From NCBI RefSeq assembly GCF_016741855.1, contig NZ_JAERRH010000005.1, positions 124,001 to 188,000 of the forward strand: DNA of 64,000 bases, read 5' to 3'. Of this stretch, positions 44,166-53,600 are shown piece after piece (within the stretch, counting starts at the first letter, position 1; each line of letters begins with the position of its first letter). The position numbers and the translations under genes are program-made. Under the pieces are notes generated by a model. That model was not told the DNA's origin. It saw only the letters and a list, made by a program, of their open reading frames with translations, and did not search any database. This stretch comes from Streptomyces musisoli. GTDB taxonomy: Bacteria; Actinomycetota; Actinomycetes; Streptomycetales; Streptomycetaceae.

Positions 44166-44960
44166 GTGGCCGGACCGACGACCGCCGAGCGCGGTGAACG
44201 CCAGCAGGAGTCGTCCGGCCCGCCGCCCGTCCGCAGGCTCGGAAGGCTGCGCGTTCGTACGATCATCATTCTGGCCGTGCTCGTCCTGCTCCTGGGGGCC
44301 GGTGCCACTTGGGCGTTGTACGGCTCCCAGTGGCTGCGCGTCCGGCATGTCTCGGTGTCGGGCACGCTCGTGCTGACCCCCGCGGAGGTCCGGCGGGCGG
44401 CGGCCGTGCCCGTCGGGGCGCCGATGGTCTCCGTGGACACGGACGCCATCGAAGCCCGGCTTCGCCGGAAACTGCCCCGAATCGACACCGTGGACGTGGT
44501 GCGTTCCTGGCCCCACGGGATCGGCCTGAAAGTGATCGAGCGCACTCCGGTTCTACTGGTCCGAAAGGGCGGCGACTTCATCGAAGTCGACGACGAAGGT
44601 GTCCGGTTCGCCACGGTTCCGCAGGCGCCGAAAGGCGTCCCGGCGCTGGAATTGTCCGCATCCCGCAAGGGGCCGGGCGCCGCGAGCTTCCGGCGCTTCG
44701 GCACCGGCCGGCTCGTGCGCGCGGCCGTCCGGGTCGCCGGCGACCTGCCCGCCTCCGTGGCGCGGGCCACCCGGGCCGTCCAAGTCCGCTCCTACGACGC
44801 CATCTCGCTGCAACTGGCAGACGGCCGCACGGTGGCATGGGGCAGCGACGAGGACGGCCACGCCAAGGCACGGGCCCTCACGGCTCTCATGAAAGCAGTT
44901 CCCGGCGCGCGGCACTTCGATGTCAGTGTTCCCACCGCCCCTGCGTCATCGGGGAGTTGA
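44166..44960 (+). CDS. ftsQ: Cell division protein FtsQ (DivIB)
   Basis: 264 residues. A cytoplasmic lead, one transmembrane helix (~33-54, TIIILAVLVLLLGAGATWAL), a POTRA domain starting YGSQWLRVRHVSVSGTLVLTP, and the FtsQ beta domain (GIGLKVIERTPVLLVRKGG). Binds FtsL and FtsB/DivIC. GTG 44166 has AAAGGG at the right distance; GTG 44160 is a possible alternative. The 26-base gap from murG contains a five-codon ATG ORF (MTKGQ) just upstream. Confidence 0.94.
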   Translation: MAGPTTAERGERQQESSGPPPVRRLGRLRVRTIIILAVLVLLLGAGATWALYGSQWLRVRHVSVSGTLVLTPAEVRRAAAVPVGAPMVSVDTDAIEARLRRKLPRIDTVDVVRSWPHGIGLKVIERTPVLLVRKGGDFIEVDDEGVRFATVPQAPKGVPALELSASRKGPGAASFRRFGTGRLVRAAVRVAGDLPASVARATRAVQVRSYDAISLQLADGRTVAWGSDEDGHAKARALTALMKAVPGARHFDVSVPTAPASSGS

Positions 44961-44988
44961 CGCACATCAGCGCAGGCCAGCACCCTGG

Positions 44989-45140
44989 TTGGGCACTGCT
45001 ACGGCTGATCACATAGGGTGAAAAGAAAAACGGGAGGTTCGGCGTGTTCGTTGAACGGGCGCCACTTGTCGACTTAGTGTCCTGTTCAGAAGACTCCAGG
45101 GAACAGACACACTGGTAACCCTAAACTTCAGGGTTAGGGT
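44989..45140 (+). promoter_or_regulatory. ftsZ promoter region
   Basis: The 279 bases before ftsZ contain at least one good promoter: TTGAAC (45051-45056), an 18-base spacer and TAGTGT (45075-45080). A second candidate is TTGGGC (44989-44994), 19 bases and TAGGGT (45014-45019). A third -10-like TAGGGT lies at 45135. An inverted repeat AACCCT/AGGGTT surrounds 45117-45135. GACAC at 45106-45110 is the core of the WhiA/WhiB motif, and ftsZ is a known WhiA target in Streptomyces; multiple ftsZ promoters are known in S. coelicolor. Confidence 0.65.
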
Positions 45141-45239
45141 TCGGGTCGGCGCTACGGACCGTCCCATTCGGCATCTGTCGTCCCGGCGCGGGGCACCGCA
45201 CGGCGACGGCAACGTAATTCGAGGCGAGAGGCCTTCGAC

Positions 45240-46448
45240 GTGGCAGCACCGCAGAACTACCTCGCAGTCATCAAGGTCATCGGTGTCGGCGGCGGTGGTG
45301 TCAATGCCATCAACCGGATGATCGAGGTCGGTCTCAAGGGCGTCGAGTTCATCGCCATCAACACCGACGCGCAGGCGCTGTTGATGAGCGACGCCGACGT
45401 CAAGCTCGACGTCGGCCGGGAACTCACCCGCGGACTCGGCGCCGGAGCCAACCCGGCCGTCGGCCGCAAGGCCGCCGAGGACCACCGCGAGGAGATCGAG
45501 GAGGTCCTCAAGGGGGCCGACATGGTCTTCGTGACGGCCGGTGAAGGCGGCGGCACCGGCACCGGCGGCGCGCCCGTCGTGGCCAACATCGCGCGCTCGC
45601 TCGGCGCACTCACCATCGGCGTGGTCACGCGCCCGTTCACCTTCGAGGGACGGCGCCGCGCGAACCAGGCCGAGGACGGCATCGCCGAGCTGCGCGAGGA
45701 GGTCGACACCCTCATCGTCATCCCGAACGACCGGCTGCTGTCCATCTCGGACCGCCAGGTCTCGGTCCTGGACGCCTTCAAGTCCGCCGACCAGGTCCTG
45801 CTCTCCGGTGTCCAGGGCATCACCGACCTCATCACCACCCCCGGCCTGATCAACCTGGACTTCGCCGACGTCAAGTCGGTCATGTCCGAGGCGGGTTCGG
45901 CCCTCATGGGCATCGGCTCGGCCCGCGGCGACGACCGCGCGGTGGCCGCGGCCGAGATGGCGATCTCCTCCCCGCTCCTCGAGGCGTCCATCGACGGCGC
46001 CCGGGGCGTGCTGCTCTCCATCTCCGGTGGCTCGGACCTCGGCCTCTTCGAGATCAACGAGGCCGCCCAGCTGGTCAGCGAGGCCGCCCACCCCGAGGCC
46101 AACATCATCTTCGGCGCCGTCATCGACGACGCCCTCGGCGACGAGGTCCGGGTCACCGTGATCGCGGCCGGCTTCGACGGCGGCCAGCCGCCGGCCCGCC
46201 GGGACAACGTCCTCGGCTCCGCCTCCGCATCGGCCCCCGGCCGCCGCGAGGAGCCCGCCCCGGCCCGGCCGAGCGAGCCCAGCCGTCCGTCCTTCGGTTC
46301 GCTGGGCAGCGTCAAGCCGAAGGAGGAGCCGGAGCCGGCGCCCGAGCCGGTGGCCGACATCCCGGTCGCCCCGCCGGTGACGCCGTCGCCCCGGACCTAC
46401 TCGGACAGCACGGCCGAGGAACTGGACGTTCCGGACTTCCTCAAGTGA
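45240..46448 (+). CDS. ftsZ: Cell division GTPase FtsZ
   Basis: Tubulin homologue that assembles the Z ring. 402 residues with GVGGGGVNAINRMI near the start, the nucleotide signature GEGGGTGTGGAP at ~100-111, T7-loop region NLDFADVKSVMSEAGSALMG, a Pro/Ser-rich linker and the conserved C-terminal peptide LDVPDFLK that binds SepF and other partners. GTG 45240; stop overlaps the next gene's start. Confidence 0.98.
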   Translation: MAAPQNYLAVIKVIGVGGGGVNAINRMIEVGLKGVEFIAINTDAQALLMSDADVKLDVGRELTRGLGAGANPAVGRKAAEDHREEIEEVLKGADMVFVTAGEGGGTGTGGAPVVANIARSLGALTIGVVTRPFTFEGRRRANQAEDGIAELREEVDTLIVIPNDRLLSISDRQVSVLDAFKSADQVLLSGVQGITDLITTPGLINLDFADVKSVMSEAGSALMGIGSARGDDRAVAAAEMAISSPLLEASIDGARGVLLSISGGSDLGLFEINEAAQLVSEAAHPEANIIFGAVIDDALGDEVRVTVIAAGFDGGQPPARRDNVLGSASASAPGRREEPAPARPSEPSRPSFGSLGSVKPKEEPEPAPEPVADIPVAPPVTPSPRTYSDSTAEELDVPDFLK

Positions 46449-47176
46449 TAGGACAGCGCGAGAGCGTGAGCGGCGCGCACTTCGCCTTCACCGACAGGTG
46501 GGGCGGGGTGAGCGCCGCTCCGTATGAGGAGCTGAACCTCGGCGGTGCGGTCGGGGACGCGCCCGAGGCGGTGCGCGGCAACCGGGAGCTGGCGGCCAAG
46601 ACCCTCGGCCTGGACGCGGACCGCGTCGTCTGGATGAACCAGGTGCACGGGGCCGAGGTCGCCGTGGTGGACGAGCCGTGGGGCGTGGGGAATCCGGTGC
46701 CGGAGGTCGACGCGATCGTCACCGCCCGGCGCGGTCTCGCCCTCGCCGTCCTGACCGCCGACTGCGTGCCGGTCCTGCTGGCCGACCCCGTCGCCGGGGT
46801 CGCCGCCGCGGCCCACGCGGGCCGGCCCGGCATGGTCAAGGGGGTCGTCCCTGCGGCCGTACGGGCCATGGTCGGACTCGGCGCCGATCCGGACCGGATC
46901 GTCGCCCGCACCGGACCGGCCGTGTGCGGCCGGTGCTACGAGGTGCCGGAGGCGATGCGCGCCGAGGTGGCCGCCGTCGAGCCGGCGGCGCACGCCGAAA
47001 CGGGCTGGGGTACGCCGGCGGTCGACGTGAGCGCCGGAGTGCACGCTCAGCTCGACCGGCTCGGGGTGTGCGACCGGGCGCAGTCGCCGGTGTGCACGCT
47101 GGAGTCGGACGACCACTTCTCGTACCGCCGCGACCGCGCCACCGGACGGCTCGCGGGCTATGTGTGGCTGGACTGA
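46445..47176 (+). CDS. pgeF: Peptidoglycan editing factor PgeF (YfiH/DUF152)
   Basis: 243 residues. The family triad region is visible as NQVHGAEV, TADCVPVLLADP and AAHAGRPGMVKGVV, with GPAVCGRCYEVPE. In E. coli YfiH removes wrongly incorporated L-Ser-type residues from muropeptide precursors; older annotation calls it laccase. GTG 46445 overlaps the ftsZ stop (GTGA), indicating translational coupling to ftsZ. Confidence 0.9.
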   Translation: MIGQRESVSGAHFAFTDRWGGVSAAPYEELNLGGAVGDAPEAVRGNRELAAKTLGLDADRVVWMNQVHGAEVAVVDEPWGVGNPVPEVDAIVTARRGLALAVLTADCVPVLLADPVAGVAAAAHAGRPGMVKGVVPAAVRAMVGLGADPDRIVARTGPAVCGRCYEVPEAMRAEVAAVEPAAHAETGWGTPAVDVSAGVHAQLDRLGVCDRAQSPVCTLESDDHFSYRRDRATGRLAGYVWLD

Positions 47177-47182
47177 TCGGGC

Positions 47183-47902
47183 ATGACGGACCGTAAGACC
47201 GAACTCGCCGCAAATCTGGCGAAGGTGGAGGAACGCATCACCGCCGCGTGCGCGGCGGCCGGGCGCGAGCGGGAGTCGGTGACCCTGATCGTGGTCACCA
47301 AGACCTACCCGGCGAGCGATGTGCGGATCCTGTCGGAACTCGGTGTGCGCCATGTCGCCGAGAACCGTGACCAGGACGCGGCCCCGAAGGCCGCCGCCTG
47401 CGCGGATCTGCCCCTCAAGTGGCACTTTGTGGGTCAGTTGCAGACCAACAAGGTGCGTTCCGTGGTCGGTTACGCCGATGTCGTGCAGTCCATCGACCGT
47501 TCCCGGCTCGTCTCCGCCCTGTCGAAGGAGGCGGTGCGCGCCGGGCGCGAGGTGGGCTGCCTGATCCAGGTGGCGCTGGACGCGGGCGAGAGCGCACGGG
47601 GCGAGCGCGGGGGCGTGGCCCCGGGCGGGATCGAAGAGTTGGCCGACCTCGTCGCCGCGGCGCCCGCGCTGCGGCTCGACGGGCTGATGACCGTCGCCCC
47701 GCTCGCCGGGGAGTACGCGGGCCGCGAACGGGCGGCTTTCGAGCGGCTCATGGATTTGTCGACTGACCTGCGCCGAGCCCATCCGGCTGCAACCATGGTG
47801 TCCGCAGGGATGAGTGCGGACCTCGAACAGGCCGTGGCCGCCGGGGCGACACATGTGCGCGTCGGCACCGCGGTACTCGGAGTCCGCCCCAGGCTCGGGT
47901 AA
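47183..47902 (+). CDS. yggS: YggS-family PLP-binding protein
   Basis: 239 residues, alanine-racemase-fold PLP homeostasis protein (PLPBP). The PLP lysine lies in LIVVTKTYPASDV; WHFVGQLQTNKVRSVV, CLIQVALDAGE, LMTVAPLAG and VSAGMSADLEQAVAAGATHVRVGTAVLG follow. Unlike many homologues the ENR-x-Q motif reads ENRDQD. ATG 47183 is 6 bases after pgeF. Confidence 0.93.
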   Translation: MTDRKTELAANLAKVEERITAACAAAGRERESVTLIVVTKTYPASDVRILSELGVRHVAENRDQDAAPKAAACADLPLKWHFVGQLQTNKVRSVVGYADVVQSIDRSRLVSALSKEAVRAGREVGCLIQVALDAGESARGERGGVAPGGIEELADLVAAAPALRLDGLMTVAPLAGEYAGRERAAFERLMDLSTDLRRAHPAATMVSAGMSADLEQAVAAGATHVRVGTAVLGVRPRLG

Positions 47903-48030
47903 CGTCGCCAGGAAGTCGGACCACAGCAGAAAATATGGTCAATGCCCGTGAAGTTGGGCACAGCGACCACGTGGATCGCGGGCACTTGGCAGTCGTCAGT
48001 CGATCCACCACAGAGCGGAGGACTCAGAGC

Positions 48031-48672
48031 ATGGCCGGCGCGATGCGCAAGATGGCGGTCTACCTCGGCCTCGTGGAGGACGATGGGTACGACGGCCGCG
48101 GTTTCGACCCCGACGACGACTTCGAGCCCGAGCTGGACCCGGAGCCCGAGCGGGACCACCGACGGCACGAGCCGTCACACCAGGCGCATGGCGCACATCA
48201 GTCCCAAAGGGACGAAGATGTGCGAATCGTGCAACCGCCCGCGCCGCGCGAACCGGTAGCCCGTTCGACTTCGCTCGCCGCGGAATCCGGACGTCCGGCG
48301 CGCATCGCGCCCGTGGCATCCATCACACAAGAACGCCAGTCCCTGGAGAAGAACGCACCGGTGATCATGCCCAAGGTCGTGTCGGAACGTGAGCCGTACC
48401 GGATCACCACGCTTCACCCCCGGACCTACAACGAGGCCCGTACCATCGGGGAACACTTCCGTGAGGGCACCCCGGTGATCATGAATCTGACTGAGATGGA
48501 TGACACAGACGCAAAGCGACTTGTCGACTTTGCGGCCGGTTTGGTGTTTGGTCTTCACGGCAGCATCGAGCGGGTGACGCAGAAGGTGTTCCTGTTGTCT
48601 CCTGCTAACGTCGATGTCACGGCGGAGGACAAGGCCCGCATCGCAGAGGGCGGGTTCTTCAACCAGAGCTGA
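48031..48672 (+). CDS. sepF: Cell division protein SepF
   Basis: 213 residues. The N-terminal amphipathic membrane anchor MAGAMRKMAVYLGLVEDD is followed by an acidic/His-rich linker and the C-terminal SepF domain (HPRTYNEARTIGEHFREGTPVIMNLTEMDD, VDFAAGLVFGLHGSIERVTQKVFLLSP). It tethers FtsZ to the membrane; actinobacteria lack FtsA. ATG 48031 has GCGGAGG upstream. The 128-base gap from yggS allows a promoter. Confidence 0.95.
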   Translation: MAGAMRKMAVYLGLVEDDGYDGRGFDPDDDFEPELDPEPERDHRRHEPSHQAHGAHQSQRDEDVRIVQPPAPREPVARSTSLAAESGRPARIAPVASITQERQSLEKNAPVIMPKVVSEREPYRITTLHPRTYNEARTIGEHFREGTPVIMNLTEMDDTDAKRLVDFAAGLVFGLHGSIERVTQKVFLLSPANVDVTAEDKARIAEGGFFNQS

Positions 48673-48732
48673 GACGCACGACCCGATCGAAGTACGGAAG
48701 AGCACGGAACAGGGGAGAGGGAACAGCAGGCC

Positions 48733-49023
48733 ATGAGCGTGTTCGCGCAGGTGATCTACATCGCGCTGATGGTGTTCCTCGTCGTGCTCATCTTCCGGCT
48801 GGTCATGGACTACGTGTTCCAGTTCGCCCGCTCGTGGCAACCCGGCAAGGCGATGGTGGTCGTACTGGAGGCCACCTACACTGTCACCGATCCACCGCTG
48901 AAGCTTCTGCGGCGGTTCATCCCGCCGCTGCGTCTCGGGGGCGTGGCGCTCGACCTGTCCTTCTTCGTACTGATGATCATCGTCTACATTCTCATCTCCA
49001 TTGCGCAGAGCTTCGTGAGATGA
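48733..49023 (+). CDS. YggT family membrane protein
   Basis: 96 residues with two transmembrane helices (~3-23 and ~70-95) separated by a cytoplasmic or periplasmic loop containing VLEATYTVTDPPLKLLRRFIPPLRLGG, the YggT signature. Found next to sepF and divIVA throughout actinobacteria and firmicutes; role unclear, perhaps osmotolerance or division. ATG 48733 follows GGGGAGAGGGAA. Confidence 0.9.
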   Translation: MSVFAQVIYIALMVFLVVLIFRLVMDYVFQFARSWQPGKAMVVVLEATYTVTDPPLKLLRRFIPPLRLGGVALDLSFFVLMIIVYILISIAQSFVR

Positions 49024-49075
49024 GGGTGGACGATCCGGTCTTGCCGACTGCCGATGACTACGTTGAGGTGAAGAG

Positions 49076-50194
49076 ATGCCGTTGACCCCCGAGGACGTGC
49101 GGAACAAGCAGTTCACGACCGTCCGCCTCCGAGAAGGCTATGACGAGGACGAGGTCGATGCCTTCCTCGACGAGGTCGAAGCCGAACTGACCCGTCTGCT
49201 CCGCGAGAACGAGGACCTGCGCGCCAAGCTGGCCGCGGCGACGCGAGCCGCCGCGCAGAACCAGCAGAACATGCGCAAGCCTCCGGAGCAGGAGCAGCAG
49301 CATCCCCAGCAGCAGGGCATGCGAGGTCCCGGCGCGCCGGTGCCCGCCGGCATATCGGGCCCGCCGCAGCAGCAGATGGGTGGCCCCATGGGTGGTCCGC
49401 CCCAGCTGCCGAGCGGTGCCCCGCAGCTGCCCGCCGGCCCCGGCGGTCAGGGCGGCCCGCAGGGTCCCGGCCCGATGGGCCAGGGTCCGATGGGTCAGGG
49501 CCCGATGGGTGGTCAGCCGCCCATGCAGCAGCAGATGGGCGGTCCGATGGGCGGCCCCATGGGCGGTCCGATGGGCGGCCCCGGTCAGGGCCCCGGTGGC
49601 GACAGCGCCGCCCGTGTCCTCTCGCTGGCCCAGCAGACCGCCGACCAGGCGATCGCCGAGGCCCGTTCCGAGGCCAACAAGATCGTCGGCGAGGCCCGCA
49701 GCCGCGCCGAGGGTCTGGAGCGTGACGCCCGTGCCAAGGCCGACGCCCTGGAGCGGGACGCGCAGGAGAAGCACCGCGTGGCCATGGGCTCCCTGGAGTC
49801 CGCGCGCGCCACGCTGGAGCGCAAGGTCGAGGATCTGCGCGGCTTCGAGCGCGAGTACCGCACGCGCCTGAAGTCGTACCTGGAGTCGCAGCTGCGCCAG
49901 CTGGAGACCCAGGCCGACGACTCCCTGGCCCCGCCGCGTACTCCGGCCACCGCGTCGCTGCCGCCGTCCCCGGCGCCCTCCATGGCCCCGGCCGGCGCGA
50001 GCGCCCCGTCCTACGGCGGCAACCAGACGATGGGCGGCTCGCCCGCTCCGTCCGCCCCGTCCTACGGCGGCCAGCAGCAGATGACCCCGGCCATGACCCA
50101 GCCGATGGCCCCGGTCCGTCCGCAGGGCCCGTCCCCGATGGGTCAGGCTCCCTCGCCGATGCGTGGGTTCCTGATCGACGAGGACGACAACTGA
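49076..50194 (+). CDS. divIVA: Polar growth and division protein DivIVA (Wag31)
   Basis: 372 residues. The N-terminal lipid-binding domain reads MPLTPEDVRNKQFTTVRLREGYDEDEVDAFLDEVE. A coiled-coil, then a ~90-residue low-complexity insertion of Met, Gly, Pro and Gln (GPMGQGPMGQGPMGG), a second long coiled-coil (~180-285) and a Pro/Gln-rich C-terminal tail. In streptomycetes DivIVA marks and drives hyphal tips and is essential. ATG 49076 follows GAGGTGAAGAG. Confidence 0.97.
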   Translation: MPLTPEDVRNKQFTTVRLREGYDEDEVDAFLDEVEAELTRLLRENEDLRAKLAAATRAAAQNQQNMRKPPEQEQQHPQQQGMRGPGAPVPAGISGPPQQQMGGPMGGPPQLPSGAPQLPAGPGGQGGPQGPGPMGQGPMGQGPMGGQPPMQQQMGGPMGGPMGGPMGGPGQGPGGDSAARVLSLAQQTADQAIAEARSEANKIVGEARSRAEGLERDARAKADALERDAQEKHRVAMGSLESARATLERKVEDLRGFEREYRTRLKSYLESQLRQLETQADDSLAPPRTPATASLPPSPAPSMAPAGASAPSYGGNQTMGGSPAPSAPSYGGQQQMTPAMTQPMAPVRPQGPSPMGQAPSPMRGFLIDEDDN

Positions 50195-50240
50195 CCGGTC
50201 TTCGCGACCAGTACGACAACGGCGTCGGCAGCGTCCACCA

Positions 50241-50283
50241 GGGCGGGCCCCCCGGACTTCGGTCCAGGGGGCCCGCCCTTTTT
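50241..50283 (+). terminator. Terminator after divIVA
   Basis: 17-base arms 50241-50257 and 50262-50278 with one mismatch around a TTCG tetraloop, followed by TTTTT (50279-50283). The strongest intrinsic terminator by appearance; it closes the dcw/divIVA operon. Confidence 0.93.
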
Positions 50284-50447
50284 ACGCGTGTTGACGTGTG
50301 GGTGCCGGGCCGGGGCGGTGCCGAGGGGCGCGGGGCGGCGTCGATGGGCGGCTCCGCCGCGTGGGCACACGGTTCCCGCTCCGACGGGCAGCCCTCGAAA
50401 ACCGGTGAGCGTTCGATGACCGGCCTTGGTAACGTCCTCCGTGCGCC

Positions 50448-50522
50448 GGGGCGCGTAGCGCAGATGGTCGTCGCGCCTCGATGGCATCTAGGAGGACGCC
50501 GGTTCGAATCCGGCCCGCTCCG
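50448..50522 (+). tRNA. Degenerate tRNA-like element, tRNA-Ala(GGC)-like anticodon arm
   Basis: The T arm GCCGG-TTCGAAT-CCGGC (50498-50514) is perfect. An acceptor GGGGCG/CGCTCC pairs over 6 bp, a D-arm-like GCGC/GCGC encloses AGATGGTCGTC, and CCTCG-ATGGCAT-CTAGG resembles the tRNA-Ala(GGC) anticodon arm with one mismatch. Spacing is wrong by one base at the acceptor/D junction and between the D and anticodon stems, so it is probably a pseudo-tRNA or a tRNA-derived element rather than a working tRNA. Confidence 0.4.
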
Positions 50523-50610
50523 GCGCGTCCGGTCGCTCTTCCGTGAGGAGGAGGTCGCCGGTTCGAATTCAGGCCCGCTCCGGCGCGTCCAGTGGCTCTG
50601 CCGTGACGCC
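50491..50610. repeat. 60-base tandem duplication of the 3' half of the tRNA-like element
   Basis: Positions 50491-50550 recur at 50551-50610 with substitutions and a compensating one-base shift. The T arm and acceptor strand are included, and GGCCCGCTCCGGCGCGTCC is identical at 50512-50530 and 50572-50590. Confidence 0.85.
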
Positions 50611-50650
50611 GAAGGCCCGGCCCCCGCTCGGGGGGCCGGGCCTTCGGCGT
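50606..50650. terminator. Terminator of ileS
   Basis: Perfect 20-bp stem (50606-50625 with 50631-50650) and a 5-base loop, 8 bases past the ileS TAA on the minus strand. There is no T-run, as is common in streptomycetes. Confidence 0.85.
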
Positions 50651-50658
50651 TCCGGTGG

Positions 50659-53600
50659 TTACGCCTTGCGGAGGCGGAACGCGAGCGACAGCCCCTCGTC
50701 GGTGAAGGGCTCGCCGAACGTGTCGTCCGCCTCGCCCTGGGCGAAGTCGGTCGCGAGGACCTCGTCGGCGATCAGCCCGGCGTGCTCGGTGAGCGCCGCG
50801 GCCACCGCCGGGTCCGTGGAGGTCCAGCGCAGGGCGATCCGGTCGGCGACGTCCAGACCGCTGTTCTTGCGGGCCTCCTGGATCAGCCGGATCGCGTCGC
50901 GGGCAAGGCCCGCCTGCCGCAGCTCCTCCGTGATCTCCAGGTCGAGCGCCACCGTGGCACCGGAGTCGGAGGCCACCGACCAGCCCTCGCGCGGGGTCTC
51001 CGTGATGATCACCTCGTCCGGAGCGAGGGTGACCGTCTCACCGTCGACCTCCACGGACGCCGTGCCCTCGCGCAGCGCGAGGGAGAGGGCGGCCGCGTCG
51101 GCGCCCGCGACGGCCTTCGCCACGTCCTGGACGCGCTTGCCGAACCGCTTGCCGAGCGCCCGGAAGTTGGCCTTGGCGGTCGTGTCGACCAGGCTGCCGC
51201 CGACCTCGCTGAGCGAGGCCAGCCCCTCGACGTTCAGCTCCTCGGTGATCTGGGTGTGCAGCTCCGGGTCGAGGGAGCTGAACCCGGTGGCCGCGATCAG
51301 CGCACGGGACAGCGGCTGGCGGGTCTTGACGCCCGACTCCGCGCGCGTGGCGCGGCCCAGCTCCACCAGCCGGCGGACCAGGACCATCTGCTTCGACAGC
51401 TCCGGGTCGATCGCCGTCAGGTCCGCCTCCGGCCAGGCGGCCAGGTGCACGGACTCCGGCGCACCCGGGCTGACCGGGACGACCAGGTCCTGCCAGACCC
51501 GCTCGGCGATGAACGGGGTGATCGGAGCCATCAGCTTGGTGACCGTCTCCAGCACCTCGTGCAGCGTGCGCAGCGCGGCCTTGTCGCCCTGCCAGAAGCG
51601 GCGGCGCGAGCGGCGGACGTACCAGTTGGACAGGTCGTCGACGAAGGCGGACAGCAGCTTGCCGGCGCGCTGCGTGTCGTACGCCTCCAGCGACTGGGTC
51701 ACCTGGTCGGTCAGCGCGTGCAGTTCGGACAGCAGCCAGCGGTCCAGCACCGGCCGCTCGGCCGGGGCCGGGTCCGCCGCGGACGGCCCCCAGTTCGACG
51801 TGCGGGCGTACAGCGCCTGGAAGGCGACCGTGTTCCAGTACGTCAGCAGCGTCTTGCGGACGACCTCCTGGATGGTGCCGTGGCCGACCCGGCGGGCCGC
51901 CCACGGGGAACCGCCGGCCGCCATGAACCAGCGCACCGCGTCCGCGCCGTGCCGGTCCATGAGCGGGATCGGGTCCAGGGTGTTGCCCAGGTGCTTGGAC
52001 ATCTTGCGGCCGTCCTCGGCGAGGATGTGGCCGAGGCACACGACGTTCTCGTACGACGACTTGTCGAAGACGAGCGTGCCGACGGCCATCAGCGTGTAGA
52101 ACCAGCCGCGGGTCTGGTCGATCGCCTCGGAGATGAACTGCGCCGGGTAGCGGCTCTCGAACAGCTCCTTGTTCTTGTGCGGGTAGCCCCACTGCGCGAA
52201 CGGCATCGAGCCCGAGTCGTACCAGGCGTCGATGACCTCCGGCACGCGTGTGGCCGTCTTCCCGCAGCCCTCGTGCGGGCAGGCGAAGGTGACCTCGTCG
52301 ATGTACGGGCGGTGCGGGTCGAGGTTCGACTGGTCCGTGCCGGTCAGCTCGGACAGCTCCGCGCGGGAGCCGACGCAGGTGAGGTGGTCGTCCTCGCAGC
52401 GCCAGACCGGCAGCGGGGTGCCCCAGTAGCGGTTGCGGGACAGCGCCCAGTCGATGTTGTTGTTCAGCCAGTCGCCGAAGCGGCCGTGCTTGACCGTCTC
52501 CGGGAACCAGTTGGTCTTCTCGTTCTCCTGGATGAGACGGTCCTTGATCGCCGTCGTGCGGATGTACCAGGAGGGCTGCGCGTAGTAGAGCAGCGCGGTG
52601 TGGCAGCGCCAGCAGTGCGGGTAGCTGTGTTCGTACGGCAGGTGCCTGAAGAGGAGGCCGCGCTGCTGGAGGTCCTCGGTGAGCTTCTCGTCGGCCTTCT
52701 TGAAGAAGACGCCGCCGACCAGCGGGACGTCCTCCTCGAAGGTGCCGTCGGGGCGGACCGGGTTGACCACGGGCAGGCCGTAGGAGCGGCAGACCTTGAG
52801 GTCGTCCTCACCGAAGGCGGGGGACTGGTGGACCAGGCCCGTACCGTCCTCGGTCGTCACGTACTCGGCGTTCACCACGTAGTGCGCCGGCTCAGGGCTG
52901 TGCCCATCGGTTCCCTCGCTGACGCTCGGGAACTCGACCAGCTCGAACGGGCGCCGGTAGGTCCAGCGCTCCATCTCGGCGCCGGTGAAGGACCGGCCGG
53001 TCGGCTCCCAGCCCTCGCCGAGCGCCTTGGCGACCAGCGGCTCGGCGACGACGATCTTCTCCTCGCCGTCGGTGGCGACGACGTAGGTGACCTCGGGGTG
53101 CGCGGCGACCGCCGTGTTGGACACCAGGGTCCAGGGGGTCGTCGTCCACACCAGCAGCGAGGCCTCGCCGGCGAGCGGGCCGGAGGTGAGCGGGAAGCGG
53201 ACGTACACGGACGGGTCGACGACCGTCTCGTAGCCCTGCGCCAGTTCGTGGTCGGACAGGCCGGTGCCGCAGCGCGGGCACCAGGGGGCGACACGGTGGT
53301 CCTGGACCAGCAGGCCCTTGGAGAAGATCTCCTTCAGCGACCACCAGACCGACTCCACGTACTCGGGGTCCATGGTCCGGTAGGCGTCGTCCAGGTCGAC
53401 CCAGTAGCCCATGCGGGTCGTCAGCGCGGCGAAGGCGTCGGTGTGCCGGGTCACGGACTCGCGGCACTTGGCGTTGAACTCGGCGATGCCGTACGCCTCG
53501 ATGTCCTGCTTGCCGGAGAAGCCCAGCTCCTTCTCGACGGCCAGCTCGACCGGGAGGCCGTGGCAGTCCCAGCCGGCCTTGCGGGCCACGTGGTAGCCGC

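Noticed and set aside
46445..47176. Multicopper laccase
   Set aside because: Older naming for YfiH; the sequence has no multicopper oxidase cupredoxin domains and matches PgeF.
50448..50522. Functional tRNA-Ala
   Set aside because: Junction spacing and one anticodon-stem pair are wrong, so it is kept only as a low-confidence tRNA-like element.
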